DNA of 64,000 nucleotides from UBA967 sp044375555 (GTDB lineage: Bacteria > Verrucomicrobiota > Verrucomicrobiia > Chthoniobacterales > Terrimicrobiaceae), in NCBI GenBank assembly GCA_044375555.1, contig JBILML010000003.1, positions 1-64,000 on the forward strand, in the 5' to 3' direction. The first letter of the stretch is position 1. Every line of letters starts with the position of its first letter. Under the pieces are notes generated by a model. That model ran no database searches and was not told the DNA's origin. It was given only the letters and a program-made list of their open reading frames with translations. Positions 40,747-48,602 of this stretch are shown here, piece after piece. The position numbers were made by a program, and so were the translations under genes.

Positions 40747-41310
40747 ATGAATCTTCCAAACCGCCTGACGCTGGCGAGGCTGGGGTTCGCGGCGCTTTTT
40801 GTCGTCTGTTTCTCGGTGAATTTTCCCTACGGCTTCAGCGTGGCATTCGGGTTGTTCTTGCTCGCCACATTCACCGATTGGCTCGATGGCGAGATTGCCC
40901 GGCGTCACCAACTCGTCACCGATTTCGGCAAGCTCATGGATCCGCTGGCCGACAAGATTCTCACCGCCGCCGCCTTCATTTGCCTTGTTGCGCACGAGGC
41001 GATTCCCGTTTGGGCCGTGACGCTCATCATTTCCCGGGAATTTCTCATCACCGGCCTTCGCTCGCTCGCGGCCTCGAAAGGGATCGTGTTGCCTGCTGAC
41101 ACGCTGGGAAAACACAAGACCTCCTGGCAAATGGGCACGATTCTTTACTTCCTGCTCCTTCTCGCGTGGAAGGAGTTCGCCCACCCGGCCTGGTTTGAAA
41201 GCGCGTGGTGGGCGGGCACGCACATTTTCGTGCCGATCATGGTCGCGCTCTCGACTTGGTCCGGGCTGACCTATCTTTACAAGAACCGCGACCTGATCGA
41301 CGGGCGGTGA
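40747..41310 (+). CDS. pgsA: CDP-diacylglycerol-glycerol-3-phosphate 3-phosphatidyltransferase
   Basis: This 187-aa membrane enzyme has the CDP-alcohol phosphatidyltransferase signature D-G-x2-A-R-x8-G-x3-D-x3-D in DGEIARRHQLVTDFGKLMDPLAD (residues about 45-67, given in part). It makes phosphatidylglycerol phosphate. MNLPNRLTLARLGFAALF is the standard opening. Several hydrophobic helices follow. A palindromic repeat (copy C) lies directly downstream. Confidence 0.93.
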   Translation: MNLPNRLTLARLGFAALFVVCFSVNFPYGFSVAFGLFLLATFTDWLDGEIARRHQLVTDFGKLMDPLADKILTAAAFICLVAHEAIPVWAVTLIISREFLITGLRSLAASKGIVLPADTLGKHKTSWQMGTILYFLLLLAWKEFAHPAWFESAWWAGTHIFVPIMVALSTWSGLTYLYKNRDLIDGR

Positions 41311-41327
41311 ATACGAATCCAGCGGGA

Positions 41328-41516
41328 TTGACCACAGAGGACACAGAAATCACAGAGAGTGGATTTTTTACACTCACGCTGAGATTTTTTCCTGCCCGCA
41401 AGTTAAAAAACCGCCCGCTCCTCCTCCGTGCTCTCCGTGTCCATTGATTCGCTTCGCTCACCCCTTCGGGGCAGCCTTTGGCGCTCTATCTCGCTACGCT
41501 CGATTGTGGTCAAATC
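41328..41516. repeat. Palindromic repeat, copy C, with a nested insertion
   Basis: The left arm ACCACAGAGGACACAGA (from 41331) matches copy B, including its leading TTG. The right arm CCTCCGTGCTCTCCGTGTCC ends at 41442, and its expected last bases (TGTGGTCAAAT) resume only at 41505. The 62 bp in between (41443-41504) have a different character, with 'cgcttcgctc' and 'cgctacgctc' words. Confidence 0.75.
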
Positions 41517-41530
41517 CTCGAAGTGCGTTT

Positions 41531-41827
41531 TCACACAGCGAGGCCGAAACGGTGCCGCACCTCGGCGTAGTCGATTTTCAGTGAAGCCCCGATCAAGCGC
41601 CCGGCGAGGCGTTCGGATGCGATCCGGATCATGCGGTCATAGGCGATCGATTCGAGATCCACGCCGTTGTGCTTGATGTCGAAAATCCGAGCGCCGGTTT
41701 TGAGGAGCTGCGAAATGAACATTTCCGCTTCGACGGGATCGTCGGTGTAGTGGGTATCCAAGCGTTTGTTGTGGTCCGGGAAGACGGTGTAGCTGATGGA
41801 GAATTTGGCGAGCATGGGATGATTCAT
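41531..41827 (-). CDS. Conserved-looking small hypothetical protein
   Basis: This 98-aa soluble protein begins MNHPMLAKFSISYTVFPDHNKRLDTHYTDDPVEAEMFI. An alternating hydrophobic pattern (KFSISYTVF, RIFDIKHNGVDL) suggests a small alpha-beta fold. Its normal amino-acid mix and codon use support a real gene, but I do not recognise the family. It is transcribed away from a divergent small gene at 41935. Confidence 0.65.
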   Translation of the reverse strand: MNHPMLAKFSISYTVFPDHNKRLDTHYTDDPVEAEMFISQLLKTGARIFDIKHNGVDLESIAYDRMIRIASERLAGRLIGASLKIDYAEVRHRFGLAV

Positions 41828-41934
41828 AGTTGCTTCGACTCAACGCGATTTTTGGAGGCTCGTCTTCGGGGTCTTCACCCCGTGGCGGTGGGTGGGTGAA
41901 TTTTGGAGTCTATCGGCGCTCAAGCATCCAACTC

Positions 41935-42141
41935 ATGAAAACCAAAACCAAAAACTCCGGCATCCAACCTAGCCCGCGCATCCACATCTCTCGCGAAGAT
42001 CGAGCCCGAACGAACGCCGGGAAAACCGTCAACAGCAAGGTCCGCAGCGAGGGCCGCACGCTGGCCGCAATGGAGCGAAACGCGTCAATCGCTCGTGTCC
42101 AAAAAGCCAACGAGGCCAAGCAAATTTCCCCAGCCGAATAG
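41935..42141 (+). CDS. Small basic hypothetical protein
   Basis: This 68-aa basic protein (MKTKTKNSGIQPSPRIHISR, then NAGKTVNSKVRSEGRTLAAMERN) has no recognised domain. Support comes from a strong hairpin starting at its stop codon (42141-42198) and from a free intergenic position. There is no clear Shine-Dalgarno sequence. It could be a nucleic-acid-binding small protein. Confidence 0.5.
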   Translation: MKTKTKNSGIQPSPRIHISREDRARTNAGKTVNSKVRSEGRTLAAMERNASIARVQKANEAKQISPAE

Positions 42142-42198
42142 TCGGTCGCCCGCTCTTCTGGTGGGGTTTCTACCTACCACGAGGCAGCGGGCGCCGAC
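42141..42198 (+). terminator. Strong hairpin at the end of a small gene (terminator-like)
   Basis: GTCGG-(T)-CGCCCGCT (42141-42154) pairs with AGCGGGCGCCGAC (42186-42198), 13 bp with one bulged T. An inner CTGGTGG/CCACGAG helix adds to it. Only TTTT follows (42201-42204), so it may be a weak terminator or a 5' structure of the response-regulator mRNA. Confidence 0.5.
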
Positions 42199-42238
42199 GA
42201 TTTTCAACCCAACCCAAAAAAACCTAAAATAAAAAGAC

Positions 42239-43024
42239 ATGACCAAAATCAAACTCTCCAAGCGGCCCACTCAAAAACTTCTTCCGGTGAAACCCGGTAA
42301 GCCTTCGGCCTTGCGGATAAAACCTGCCGCCTCTCCTAAATCACCTGCCTCCAAGCAAGTCTCAATCGGCATCGTGGATGACCACACCTTCATCCGCGAG
42401 GCCCTGCGAAACATGCTCGATGCCGAGGACTCGATCCGTGTGGTGGGCGAGGCGGACAATGGCCGGAAGGCCGTGGAAATGGCCATTGCCGAGCGGCCCG
42501 ATGTGATGCTGATGGATATCGGCATGCCTCGGATGAATGGCTTGGAAGCGGCCCGCCAAATCCGCCAGTCCGCTCCCGGCGTGCGTGTCGTGCTTTTGAG
42601 CGCCTTTGGAAATGACAGCTTCATCAACCAAACGATGCTCGGGGATTTCGATGCCTACCTGCTGAAGGATTCGCCCTCCAACCTCGTCTTGCACGCGATT
42701 CAAGAGGTGGTCGGAGGACGCAAATTTTTCAGTCCGTCGATTTCCCACCGCATGCGGAAGATCGGTGCCGAGACGCCGATCGGAAACGGCTCGCGTCCCG
42801 CTGTGAAGCTCACGAGCCGCGAGATCGAGGTGCTCCAACTCATCGCCGAGGGCTACGCCAACAAGCAAATCGCCGGGGATTTGGGGATAAGCATCAAGAC
42901 GGTGGAAAAGCATCGCCAGAACCTGATGGACAAACTCCACATCCACGAGACCGCCAGCCTCACGCGCTACGCGATCTCTTCGGGCGTTATCGATAACGCA
43001 GTGCAAACCCTACTCCCTCTTTAG
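42239..43024 (+). CDS. NarL/FixJ-family response regulator
   Basis: This 261-aa two-domain regulator has an unusual basic, Pro/Lys-rich N-terminal extension of about 40 residues. The receiver domain follows, with acidic pocket VSIGIVDDHTF, phospho-acceptor aspartate in VMLMDIGMPRMNG, switch serine in VVLLSAFG and lysine in YLLKDS. The C-terminal LuxR-type HTH is LTSREIEVLQLIAEGYANKQIAGDLGIS and on. No histidine kinase gene is nearby, so it is an orphan. The next gene encodes an exported DUF2334 protein that it might control. Confidence 0.92.
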   Translation: MTKIKLSKRPTQKLLPVKPGKPSALRIKPAASPKSPASKQVSIGIVDDHTFIREALRNMLDAEDSIRVVGEADNGRKAVEMAIAERPDVMLMDIGMPRMNGLEAARQIRQSAPGVRVVLLSAFGNDSFINQTMLGDFDAYLLKDSPSNLVLHAIQEVVGGRKFFSPSISHRMRKIGAETPIGNGSRPAVKLTSREIEVLQLIAEGYANKQIAGDLGISIKTVEKHRQNLMDKLHIHETASLTRYAISSGVIDNAVQTLLPL

Positions 43025-43069
43025 CCCGTGTGATCGTGTTGGGCGTTGTCCCCATCGCGCCCGTTTTCC

Positions 43070-43093
43070 CTCCGCTCTAATTTGAGAGCGGAG
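43070..43093 (+). promoter_or_regulatory. Hairpin covering the Shine-Dalgarno of the DUF2334 gene
   Basis: CTCCGCTCT (43070-43078) pairs perfectly with AGAGCGGAG (43085-43093) around a 6-nt loop. The 3' arm contains the GGAG that would serve as Shine-Dalgarno, 10 nt before ATG 43104. When folded, translation should be reduced. Confidence 0.6.
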
Positions 43094-43103
43094 AGAAAAA
43101 AAC

Positions 43104-44711
43104 ATGAATACACACACACCAACTCAAAAACGATGGAGTCCGACTGTTTGGATTCAATGCGGTTGCCTGACCGCATTGGTTCTGGCGGCATTCCTGCTGA
43201 TTACACCACCTGCGGAGGGCATCGACACGGTTCCGGCCGGGCCATCGGTTCTCGTTCTTTACGACAACGAGGGCCAATACGGCTGGCTTGGCGAAATCTA
43301 CTCGGTGAAACTTCAGAATCTGCTCGGGCACTTCGAGGCCCGGGTGGTTCGAAAGCCGTTCTCGAAATACCTCGCAGGTGATCTGCAAGGACACGATGCG
43401 ACTTTCTACCTCGCGTCAGTCTGGAACGAAACGCCGTTGCCCGGAATTTTCCAGACAGACTTGGAGGCCAATACGCGGCCGTTCGTTTGGCTCGGGGTGA
43501 ATCTCTGGCGTTACGCTTGGAATCTCAGCAACTATTCCTACAGTCCGGCTTTCGAAGCGCGTTATGGATTACGGTTTCTCTCCTATTCGGGAGACAAGCA
43601 TCCGACCGTCGTCTACAAGGAAACCGAGCTGAAGAAGGATCAGTTTGATCTCGGCTTGAGCCGGCTTGAAGTCCTCGACACCACCAAGGTGAAGGTTCAT
43701 GCAACGGCTCTCGATGAGGAGGGGAAAACCTGGCCCTATGTGGTGCAGAGCGGGAATTTCTGGGTCGTAGCCGACATGCCGATGATCTCGACCGGCTTTG
43801 AATGCCGGGCGCTGGCCTTTCAGGATTTGCTCCACGACATGCTGGGCATTTTCCACGAGGAGAAGCACCGCGCTTATTTCCGAATCGAGGATGTGGCGGC
43901 TGTAAACGATTTGCCGACACTCAAGACACTGGGCAACACGCTCGACTCGCTCGATGTGCCGTTCACGATCAGCTTGATTCCAGAATATCGCGATTGGTCT
44001 GGCATCTACAACGATGGCGTGGCCGAGACGGTGCGTGTCACAAAAAACAGCGCTTTTACCAAGGAGATCAAGCGCTGGACGACATTCGGCGGGCAGGTGC
44101 TCCAGCATGGAACGACGCACCAGATCGACGGGCTGATGAATCCCTACTCGGGTGTCAGCGGCGACGACTATGAGTTCTACCGGGTAACGGCCGACGAGTT
44201 TGGCTTTCTCACGCTGGTTGGCCCGCTGCCGGGTAACACCATCGCTAATGCCAAGAAGCGTGTGAACCGTGGAAAAAACATCCTGCTCAACGCGGGGTTC
44301 ACACCGACAGGTTGGCTCACGCCGCACTACCTCTCGACACCCGAGGGCTACAAGGCGTTTGCCAGCATTTACCCGTTTGCCTGCGACCGCAGCATCCTGT
44401 TTTTCAAGGATTCGCAGGGCGTCACGCAGGCCAGCGAGTTGAATTCGCCATTCATTTATCGCGACACCTATGGGGTGAAGCGCATGCCGGAGACGATCGG
44501 CTACATTGATCCATGGGGTTGGTATGAAATCCAGCCGCCGAGCCTTCCGAACGACCTCTTGCAGCGGGCCAAGGCGCTGAAGGTCGTGCGCGATGGCTGG
44601 GCGGGATTTTATTTCCACTGGTATCTGGACCCTCAATACCTGCGCGAGACGGTCGATGGTCTCAAGGCGCTGGGCTACGAATTCACCCCCCTCGATGGAA
44701 CACTTAACTAA
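43104..44711 (+). CDS. Exported DUF2334 (polysaccharide-deacetylase-like) protein
   Basis: This 535-aa protein has an N-terminal membrane helix or signal (LTALVLAAFLLITPPAEG). A Rossmann-like domain follows (SVLVLYDNEGQYGWLGEIYS), then a DUF2334 domain. Its marks are YFRIEDVAAVNDLPTLK near residue 258, VPFTISLIPEYRD, LQHGTTHQIDG and a C-terminal FYFHWYL. The D/H residues correspond to the metal site of carbohydrate esterase 4 enzymes, so de-N-acetylation of an exopolysaccharide is plausible but inferred. It lies 79 bp after the response regulator and 2 bp before glmS. Confidence 0.82.
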   Translation: MNTHTPTQKRWSPTVWIQCGCLTALVLAAFLLITPPAEGIDTVPAGPSVLVLYDNEGQYGWLGEIYSVKLQNLLGHFEARVVRKPFSKYLAGDLQGHDATFYLASVWNETPLPGIFQTDLEANTRPFVWLGVNLWRYAWNLSNYSYSPAFEARYGLRFLSYSGDKHPTVVYKETELKKDQFDLGLSRLEVLDTTKVKVHATALDEEGKTWPYVVQSGNFWVVADMPMISTGFECRALAFQDLLHDMLGIFHEEKHRAYFRIEDVAAVNDLPTLKTLGNTLDSLDVPFTISLIPEYRDWSGIYNDGVAETVRVTKNSAFTKEIKRWTTFGGQVLQHGTTHQIDGLMNPYSGVSGDDYEFYRVTADEFGFLTLVGPLPGNTIANAKKRVNRGKNILLNAGFTPTGWLTPHYLSTPEGYKAFASIYPFACDRSILFFKDSQGVTQASELNSPFIYRDTYGVKRMPETIGYIDPWGWYEIQPPSLPNDLLQRAKALKVVRDGWAGFYFHWYLDPQYLRETVDGLKALGYEFTPLDGTLN

Positions 44712-44713
44712 TC

Positions 44714-46564
44714 ATGTGTGGAATCGTCGGGTATGTTGGGGATTCCGACGCCGTGCCCTTTCTTTTGGAGGGGCTCGGTCGTCTGGAATACCGGGGTTAC
44801 GATTCGGCCGGCGCTGCCGTGCTGAATCATGGAAAAATCGAAATTCGAAAAGCCGTGGGCCATGTCTCCTCGCTCGTCGAGGAAATCAAAAGCCATCCGG
44901 TCTCGGGAACGAGCGGCATCAGCCACACCCGCTGGGCGACGCACGGCAGGGTGACGCTGGAAAACGCCCACCCGCACCGCGACGGCTCCGGCAAGCTGGC
45001 GCTGGTGCACAACGGAGTCGTTGAAAACCACAAAGACCTCCGCGCCGAACTCGAGTCGCGCGGGCATGTCTTCTCGTCGCAAACCGACACCGAGGTGATC
45101 TCGCGGTTGATCGGCGAGGCGTTCGACGGCCATGGCGACAAGTCGCGCGAGGGTTTGGTCGAGGCCACGCGGGAGGCGTTGCAGCAGGTGAGGGGAACCT
45201 ACGCGATCGGCGTTCTGCACGAGGATTTGGGGGATTTTCTCCTCGCCGCACGGCGGGGCAGTCCGCTGGCCATTGGGCTCGGCGACGGCGGGCAATTTCT
45301 CGCCAGCGATCCGGCGGCCATCGCCGGCTGGGCGTCGAATTTCGTGTATTTGAACGAAGGCGAGATCGCCTGGCTCGATGGCAAGAAATTCGAGGTGGCG
45401 GGCATCGACGGCAGTGCCGCCGCGCCGGTGGTCGTTCGCTCGATGGAGAAAGCGGCGAAGGCTGGAACGAAGGGGAAGTTCGAGCATTTCATGCAAAAGG
45501 AAATCCACGAGCAGCCCGAGACTTTGCGTGAGGCGATGCGCGGGCGGTTGATCGCCGATCAGGGCACGGCGTGTTTCCATGGCATCGAGCGGTCACCCGA
45601 GGAATTGCGGCAGTGGGAGACTTTGATCTTCACCGGCTGCGGCACCTCGTTCAACGCGGCTCTCGCCGGCGAATACATCATCGAATTCCTCTCGCGCGTG
45701 CCGGTGGAGTGCGAGATCGCCAGCGAATTCCGCTATCGAAATTCTCCGCTCGAAATGGGCACGGCGGTCTTTGCGTTGAGCCAGAGCGGGGAGACCGCCG
45801 ACACGCTCGCGGCTATGCGAGAGATCAAGCGCCGGGGCGCGCCGACCTTTGGCATTTGCAACAATCCCTTCAGCACGATCAGCCGTGAGAGCGATGGAGG
45901 GATCGATCTGCGCGCCGGGCAGGAGGTCGGAGTCGCCGCCACGAAATCCTTCACCTCGCAGGTGCTCGTGCTCGCGATGCTCGGCCTGATGCTCGGGCGA
46001 ATGCGGGATTTGCGACACAGCGAGGGAAAGAAAATCCTCAGGGCCCTGGAAAAGCTTCCGGATCTCGTGGCGGAGACGCTGGAGGTGGATGAGGTCGTGC
46101 GTCGCATTGCCAAAAAATATGCGAACTCCGAGAGTTTCCTCTTTCTCGGCCGACAGGCGAATTTTCCTGTCGCGCTGGAGGGCGCTCTGAAGCTCAAAGA
46201 GATTAGTTATATCTCCACCTGTGCCCATCCGAGTGCGGAGCTGAAGCACGGCGTGATCGCTCTCGTCAATGAGTCCACTCCAAGCATTTTCATCGCGCCG
46301 CGTGATGAGTTGTTCGAAAAAAACCTCAGTAACATCGAGGAAGTGAAAGCTCGCAAAGGCCCGGTGATCGCGGTGGGAACGCAAGGCGACGATGTCCTGG
46401 CCGACCTCTGCGATGATGTCGTGCTCGTGCCGGCGTGTGAGGATTTCCTCACGCCGATCCTCACCGTCCTGCCACTCCAATTGCTCGCCTACCACATCGG
46501 CGTGGAGTTGGGGTGCGATGTGGATAAGCCGCGAAACCTCGCCAAGAGCGTGACGGTCGAGTAG
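44714..46564 (+). CDS. glmS: Glucosamine-fructose-6-phosphate aminotransferase
   Basis: This 616-aa enzyme makes glucosamine-6-phosphate from fructose-6-phosphate and glutamine. The nucleophilic Cys2 follows the start (MCGIVGYVGD), and the glutaminase domain covers about residues 1-240, with LEYRGYDSAGAAV and HTRWATHG. Two SIS domains follow, with TGCGTSFNAALAGEY, LSQSGETADTLAA and LKHGVIALV. The C-terminus NLAKSVTVE is the conserved sugar-site tail. No glmS ribozyme is possible in the 2-bp gap upstream. It supplies amino sugar for peptidoglycan and LPS. Confidence 0.97.
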   Translation: MCGIVGYVGDSDAVPFLLEGLGRLEYRGYDSAGAAVLNHGKIEIRKAVGHVSSLVEEIKSHPVSGTSGISHTRWATHGRVTLENAHPHRDGSGKLALVHNGVVENHKDLRAELESRGHVFSSQTDTEVISRLIGEAFDGHGDKSREGLVEATREALQQVRGTYAIGVLHEDLGDFLLAARRGSPLAIGLGDGGQFLASDPAAIAGWASNFVYLNEGEIAWLDGKKFEVAGIDGSAAAPVVVRSMEKAAKAGTKGKFEHFMQKEIHEQPETLREAMRGRLIADQGTACFHGIERSPEELRQWETLIFTGCGTSFNAALAGEYIIEFLSRVPVECEIASEFRYRNSPLEMGTAVFALSQSGETADTLAAMREIKRRGAPTFGICNNPFSTISRESDGGIDLRAGQEVGVAATKSFTSQVLVLAMLGLMLGRMRDLRHSEGKKILRALEKLPDLVAETLEVDEVVRRIAKKYANSESFLFLGRQANFPVALEGALKLKEISYISTCAHPSAELKHGVIALVNESTPSIFIAPRDELFEKNLSNIEEVKARKGPVIAVGTQGDDVLADLCDDVVLVPACEDFLTPILTVLPLQLLAYHIGVELGCDVDKPRNLAKSVTVE

Positions 46565-46575
46565 CCGCCGGGACG

Positions 46576-46617
46576 ATTCCTCTTTCCAAACCGCCCGGCA
46601 TCCGGTGAAAGAGGAAT
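46576..46617 (+). promoter_or_regulatory. Hairpin covering the Shine-Dalgarno of coaD
   Basis: ATTCCTCTTTC (46576-46586) is the perfect complement of GAAAGAGGAAT (46607-46617), and inside the loop ACCG/CGGT extends the stem. The 3' arm holds AGAGGA, the coaD ribosome-binding site, 9 nt before ATG 46624. No T-run follows, so it is not a terminator. Confidence 0.7.
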
Positions 46618-46623
46618 TCTCCC

Positions 46624-47148
46624 ATGAAGGAAAACCGTGCGATTTACCCCGGCAGTTTCGATCCTGTGCACCTCGGTCACCTCGATGTGATCAGGCGCTC
46701 GACGCAGATTTTTTCATCTGTGATCGTGGCCGTCGCTGCCAGCAAAGCGAAAGGGCCGCTGTTCAGCGTGGATGTCCGCATGCAAATGCTCCGCGACTCG
46801 CTTGGCGATAACCCCGCTATCCAAATCCTCCCCCTGCACGGTCTGCTTGTGGATTTCGCCCGCGAGCAGGAAGTTTTCACCGTGATTCGCGGCCTCCGGG
46901 CGGTCTCGGATTTCGAGTTCGAATTCCAAATGGCGCTCATGAATCGCAAGCTCGAGCCGCGCTTGGAAACGGTCTACCTCACGCCGAAAGAGGACTACAC
47001 ATACCTCAGCTCGCGCATCGTCAAAGAGGTCGCGCTTTTCGGCGGCGATGTGGAAAAGTTTGTCCCGGCCCCGGCGGCGGCGCGGCTCAAAATGGGGCTC
47101 GGAGAGCCCGGAGCCGCCGAGCAGGCGAGGCTTCGCCAAAAAAGTTGA
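46624..47148 (+). CDS. coaD: Phosphopantetheine adenylyltransferase
   Basis: This 174-aa nucleotidyltransferase makes dephospho-CoA from phosphopantetheine and ATP. The T/HxGH motif is in YPGSFDPVHLGHLDVI (residues 7-22). LVDFAREQEVFTVIRGLRAVSDFEFEFQ and the ISSRIVKE-like segment YLSSRIVKEVALFGGD are conserved. It follows glmS by 59 bp, with the Shine-Dalgarno hairpin in the gap. Confidence 0.96.
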   Translation: MKENRAIYPGSFDPVHLGHLDVIRRSTQIFSSVIVAVAASKAKGPLFSVDVRMQMLRDSLGDNPAIQILPLHGLLVDFAREQEVFTVIRGLRAVSDFEFEFQMALMNRKLEPRLETVYLTPKEDYTYLSSRIVKEVALFGGDVEKFVPAPAAARLKMGLGEPGAAEQARLRQKS

Positions 47149-47156
47149 GTCCGGCG

Positions 47157-47185
47157 TTGCCACGCTCAAAGAACCTTGCTAGAAA
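47157..47185 (+). promoter_or_regulatory. Candidate promoter of the nuoIJKLMN operon
   Basis: TTGCCA (-35, 47157-47162), a 17-bp spacer and TAGAAA (-10, 47180-47185) lie just ahead of nuoI. The predicted start near 47192 leaves a leader of only about 6 nt before ATG 47198, and no Shine-Dalgarno sequence is present. Confidence 0.55.
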
Positions 47186-47197
47186 CCACGCACTTTA

Positions 47198-47728
47198 ATG
47201 GCCATCACCGTCACGCGTCCGCGCCTTAATCTGGCTGAGAAAATCTATCTTCCTTCAATTATCGGTGGGTTGCTGATCACGCTGAAACACATCTTTCGCC
47301 AGATCACCGGCCAAACGAAGGTGACGATGCAATATCCCGAGCAGAAGTGGGACGCCCAATTGCCAGCATGGTATCGTGGCGCGCCGACGCTCGTGAGTAA
47401 CGAAGAGGGCCGCGACAAGTGTGTGGGTTGCCAACTTTGCGAATTCATCTGCCCGCCTCGCGCCATTACGATTCACCCCGAGGAAATTCCAGCCGATGAG
47501 CGTTGGGGAAAAGTCGAGAAACGCCCGAAGTCTTTCGATATTGATATGATTCGCTGCATTTATTGCGGCCTCTGCGAAGAAGTCTGCCCGGAACAAGCGA
47601 TCTACCTCCGCAAGGACTACTCGATCACCGGGCTCACCCGCGCGGAAATGGTCCACGACATTCATAAGCTCCGGGAGTTGGGCGGTGAGATGAAGGGCCT
47701 CGTCAACAAGTGGAACGATAAAAAGTAG
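47198..47728 (+). CDS. nuoI: NADH-quinone oxidoreductase subunit I
   Basis: This 176-aa hydrophilic subunit carries two [4Fe-4S] clusters (N6a and N6b) through CVGCQLCEFICPPRA and CIYCGLCEEVCPEQA. It passes electrons from the peripheral arm towards the quinone site. It is the first gene of the local nuo run; nuoA-H are not in the window. Confidence 0.96.
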   Translation: MAITVTRPRLNLAEKIYLPSIIGGLLITLKHIFRQITGQTKVTMQYPEQKWDAQLPAWYRGAPTLVSNEEGRDKCVGCQLCEFICPPRAITIHPEEIPADERWGKVEKRPKSFDIDMIRCIYCGLCEEVCPEQAIYLRKDYSITGLTRAEMVHDIHKLRELGGEMKGLVNKWNDKK

Positions 47729-47749
47729 AAGCCTCTTTCGACCTCGCCC

Positions 47750-48253
47750 ATGCAACTCGCTCTCTTCTGGATTTTCTCGATTCTCATGCTGGCCTTCGCT
47801 TTGGGCGTGGTTTTCCTTCGGAATCCCGTTTCCTCCGCGATGAGTCTGGTGATGACCTTTGTCGCGCTCGCGGCGGTGTTTGTGACGCTCGACGCTTTCT
47901 TCATCGCCGTCGTTCAAGTGCTGGTCTACGCCGGCGCGGTGATGGTGTTATTTCTTTTCATCATCATGCTCCTCGACCTCCGGGCCGAAAAACACCGCAA
48001 AGTCCGCCCGTCCGCCTGGCTGGGTGGGGGATTGGTCGTTGGCGGATTCATGGCCGCAATCTCCCAAGTCATCGCCGGTTGGTCCGCTCTTCATCAAACC
48101 AAGCCGGAGCTTTCCGACCCTTCCTTCAATGATGTCGCCGGGGTGGGCTTCACGCTGTTCCGCGATTTCAACCTCCCATTCCAAATCATCGGCGTCCTTC
48201 TCCTCGTAGCCACGGTGGGGGTCGTTCTCCTGAGCCGAAAGGAGCTCAAGTGA
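47750..48253 (+). CDS. nuoJ: NADH-quinone oxidoreductase subunit J
   Basis: This 167-aa membrane subunit has five helices. AVVQVLVYAGAVMVLFLFIIMLLDL is the diagnostic NuoJ segment, which includes the pi-bulge helix thought to link quinone reduction to proton pumping. It starts 21 bp after nuoI. Confidence 0.95.
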   Translation: MQLALFWIFSILMLAFALGVVFLRNPVSSAMSLVMTFVALAAVFVTLDAFFIAVVQVLVYAGAVMVLFLFIIMLLDLRAEKHRKVRPSAWLGGGLVVGGFMAAISQVIAGWSALHQTKPELSDPSFNDVAGVGFTLFRDFNLPFQIIGVLLLVATVGVVLLSRKELK

Positions 48254-48281
48254 CCGCAGAGACGGTTTTTTCCCGAAATTC

Positions 48282-48602
48282 ATGCCTACGCTAGCGCATT
48301 ATCTCCTCGTCAGCGGACTGCTTTTCTCCCTCGGCCTTGCCGGGGTGCTTCTGCGCCGCAACATTCTGATCATTTTCATGGGCCTTGAGTTGATGCTCAA
48401 CGCTGCCAACCTCTCCTTGGTCGCCTTTTCGCGGTTTAATCTCCTGCCGAACGGTTTGCCAAACTACAATGCCCAGGTTCTGGTGTTTTTCATCATCACC
48501 GTGGCCGCGGCGGAGGTGGCGGTGGGTCTAGCCATCATCGTGGCGCTCTTCCGCGCCAAGCAGACCACTCATGTCGAGGACCTCAACACGCTGAAGTTTT
48601 GA
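48282..48602 (+). CDS. nuoK: NADH-quinone oxidoreductase subunit K
   Basis: This 106-aa three-helix membrane subunit has GVLLRRNILIIFMGLELMLNAANL, with the essential membrane-embedded glutamate, and a second glutamate in TVAAAEVAVGLAIIVALFR. Its stop overlaps the nuoL start (ATGA). Confidence 0.96.
   Translation: MPTLAHYLLVSGLLFSLGLAGVLLRRNILIIFMGLELMLNAANLSLVAFSRFNLLPNGLPNYNAQVLVFFIITVAAAEVAVGLAIIVALFRAKQTTHVEDLNTLKF

Noticed and set aside
44700..44714. glmS ribozyme upstream of glmS
   Set aside because: Only 2 bp separate the DUF2334 stop from the glmS start, so no ribozyme fits.
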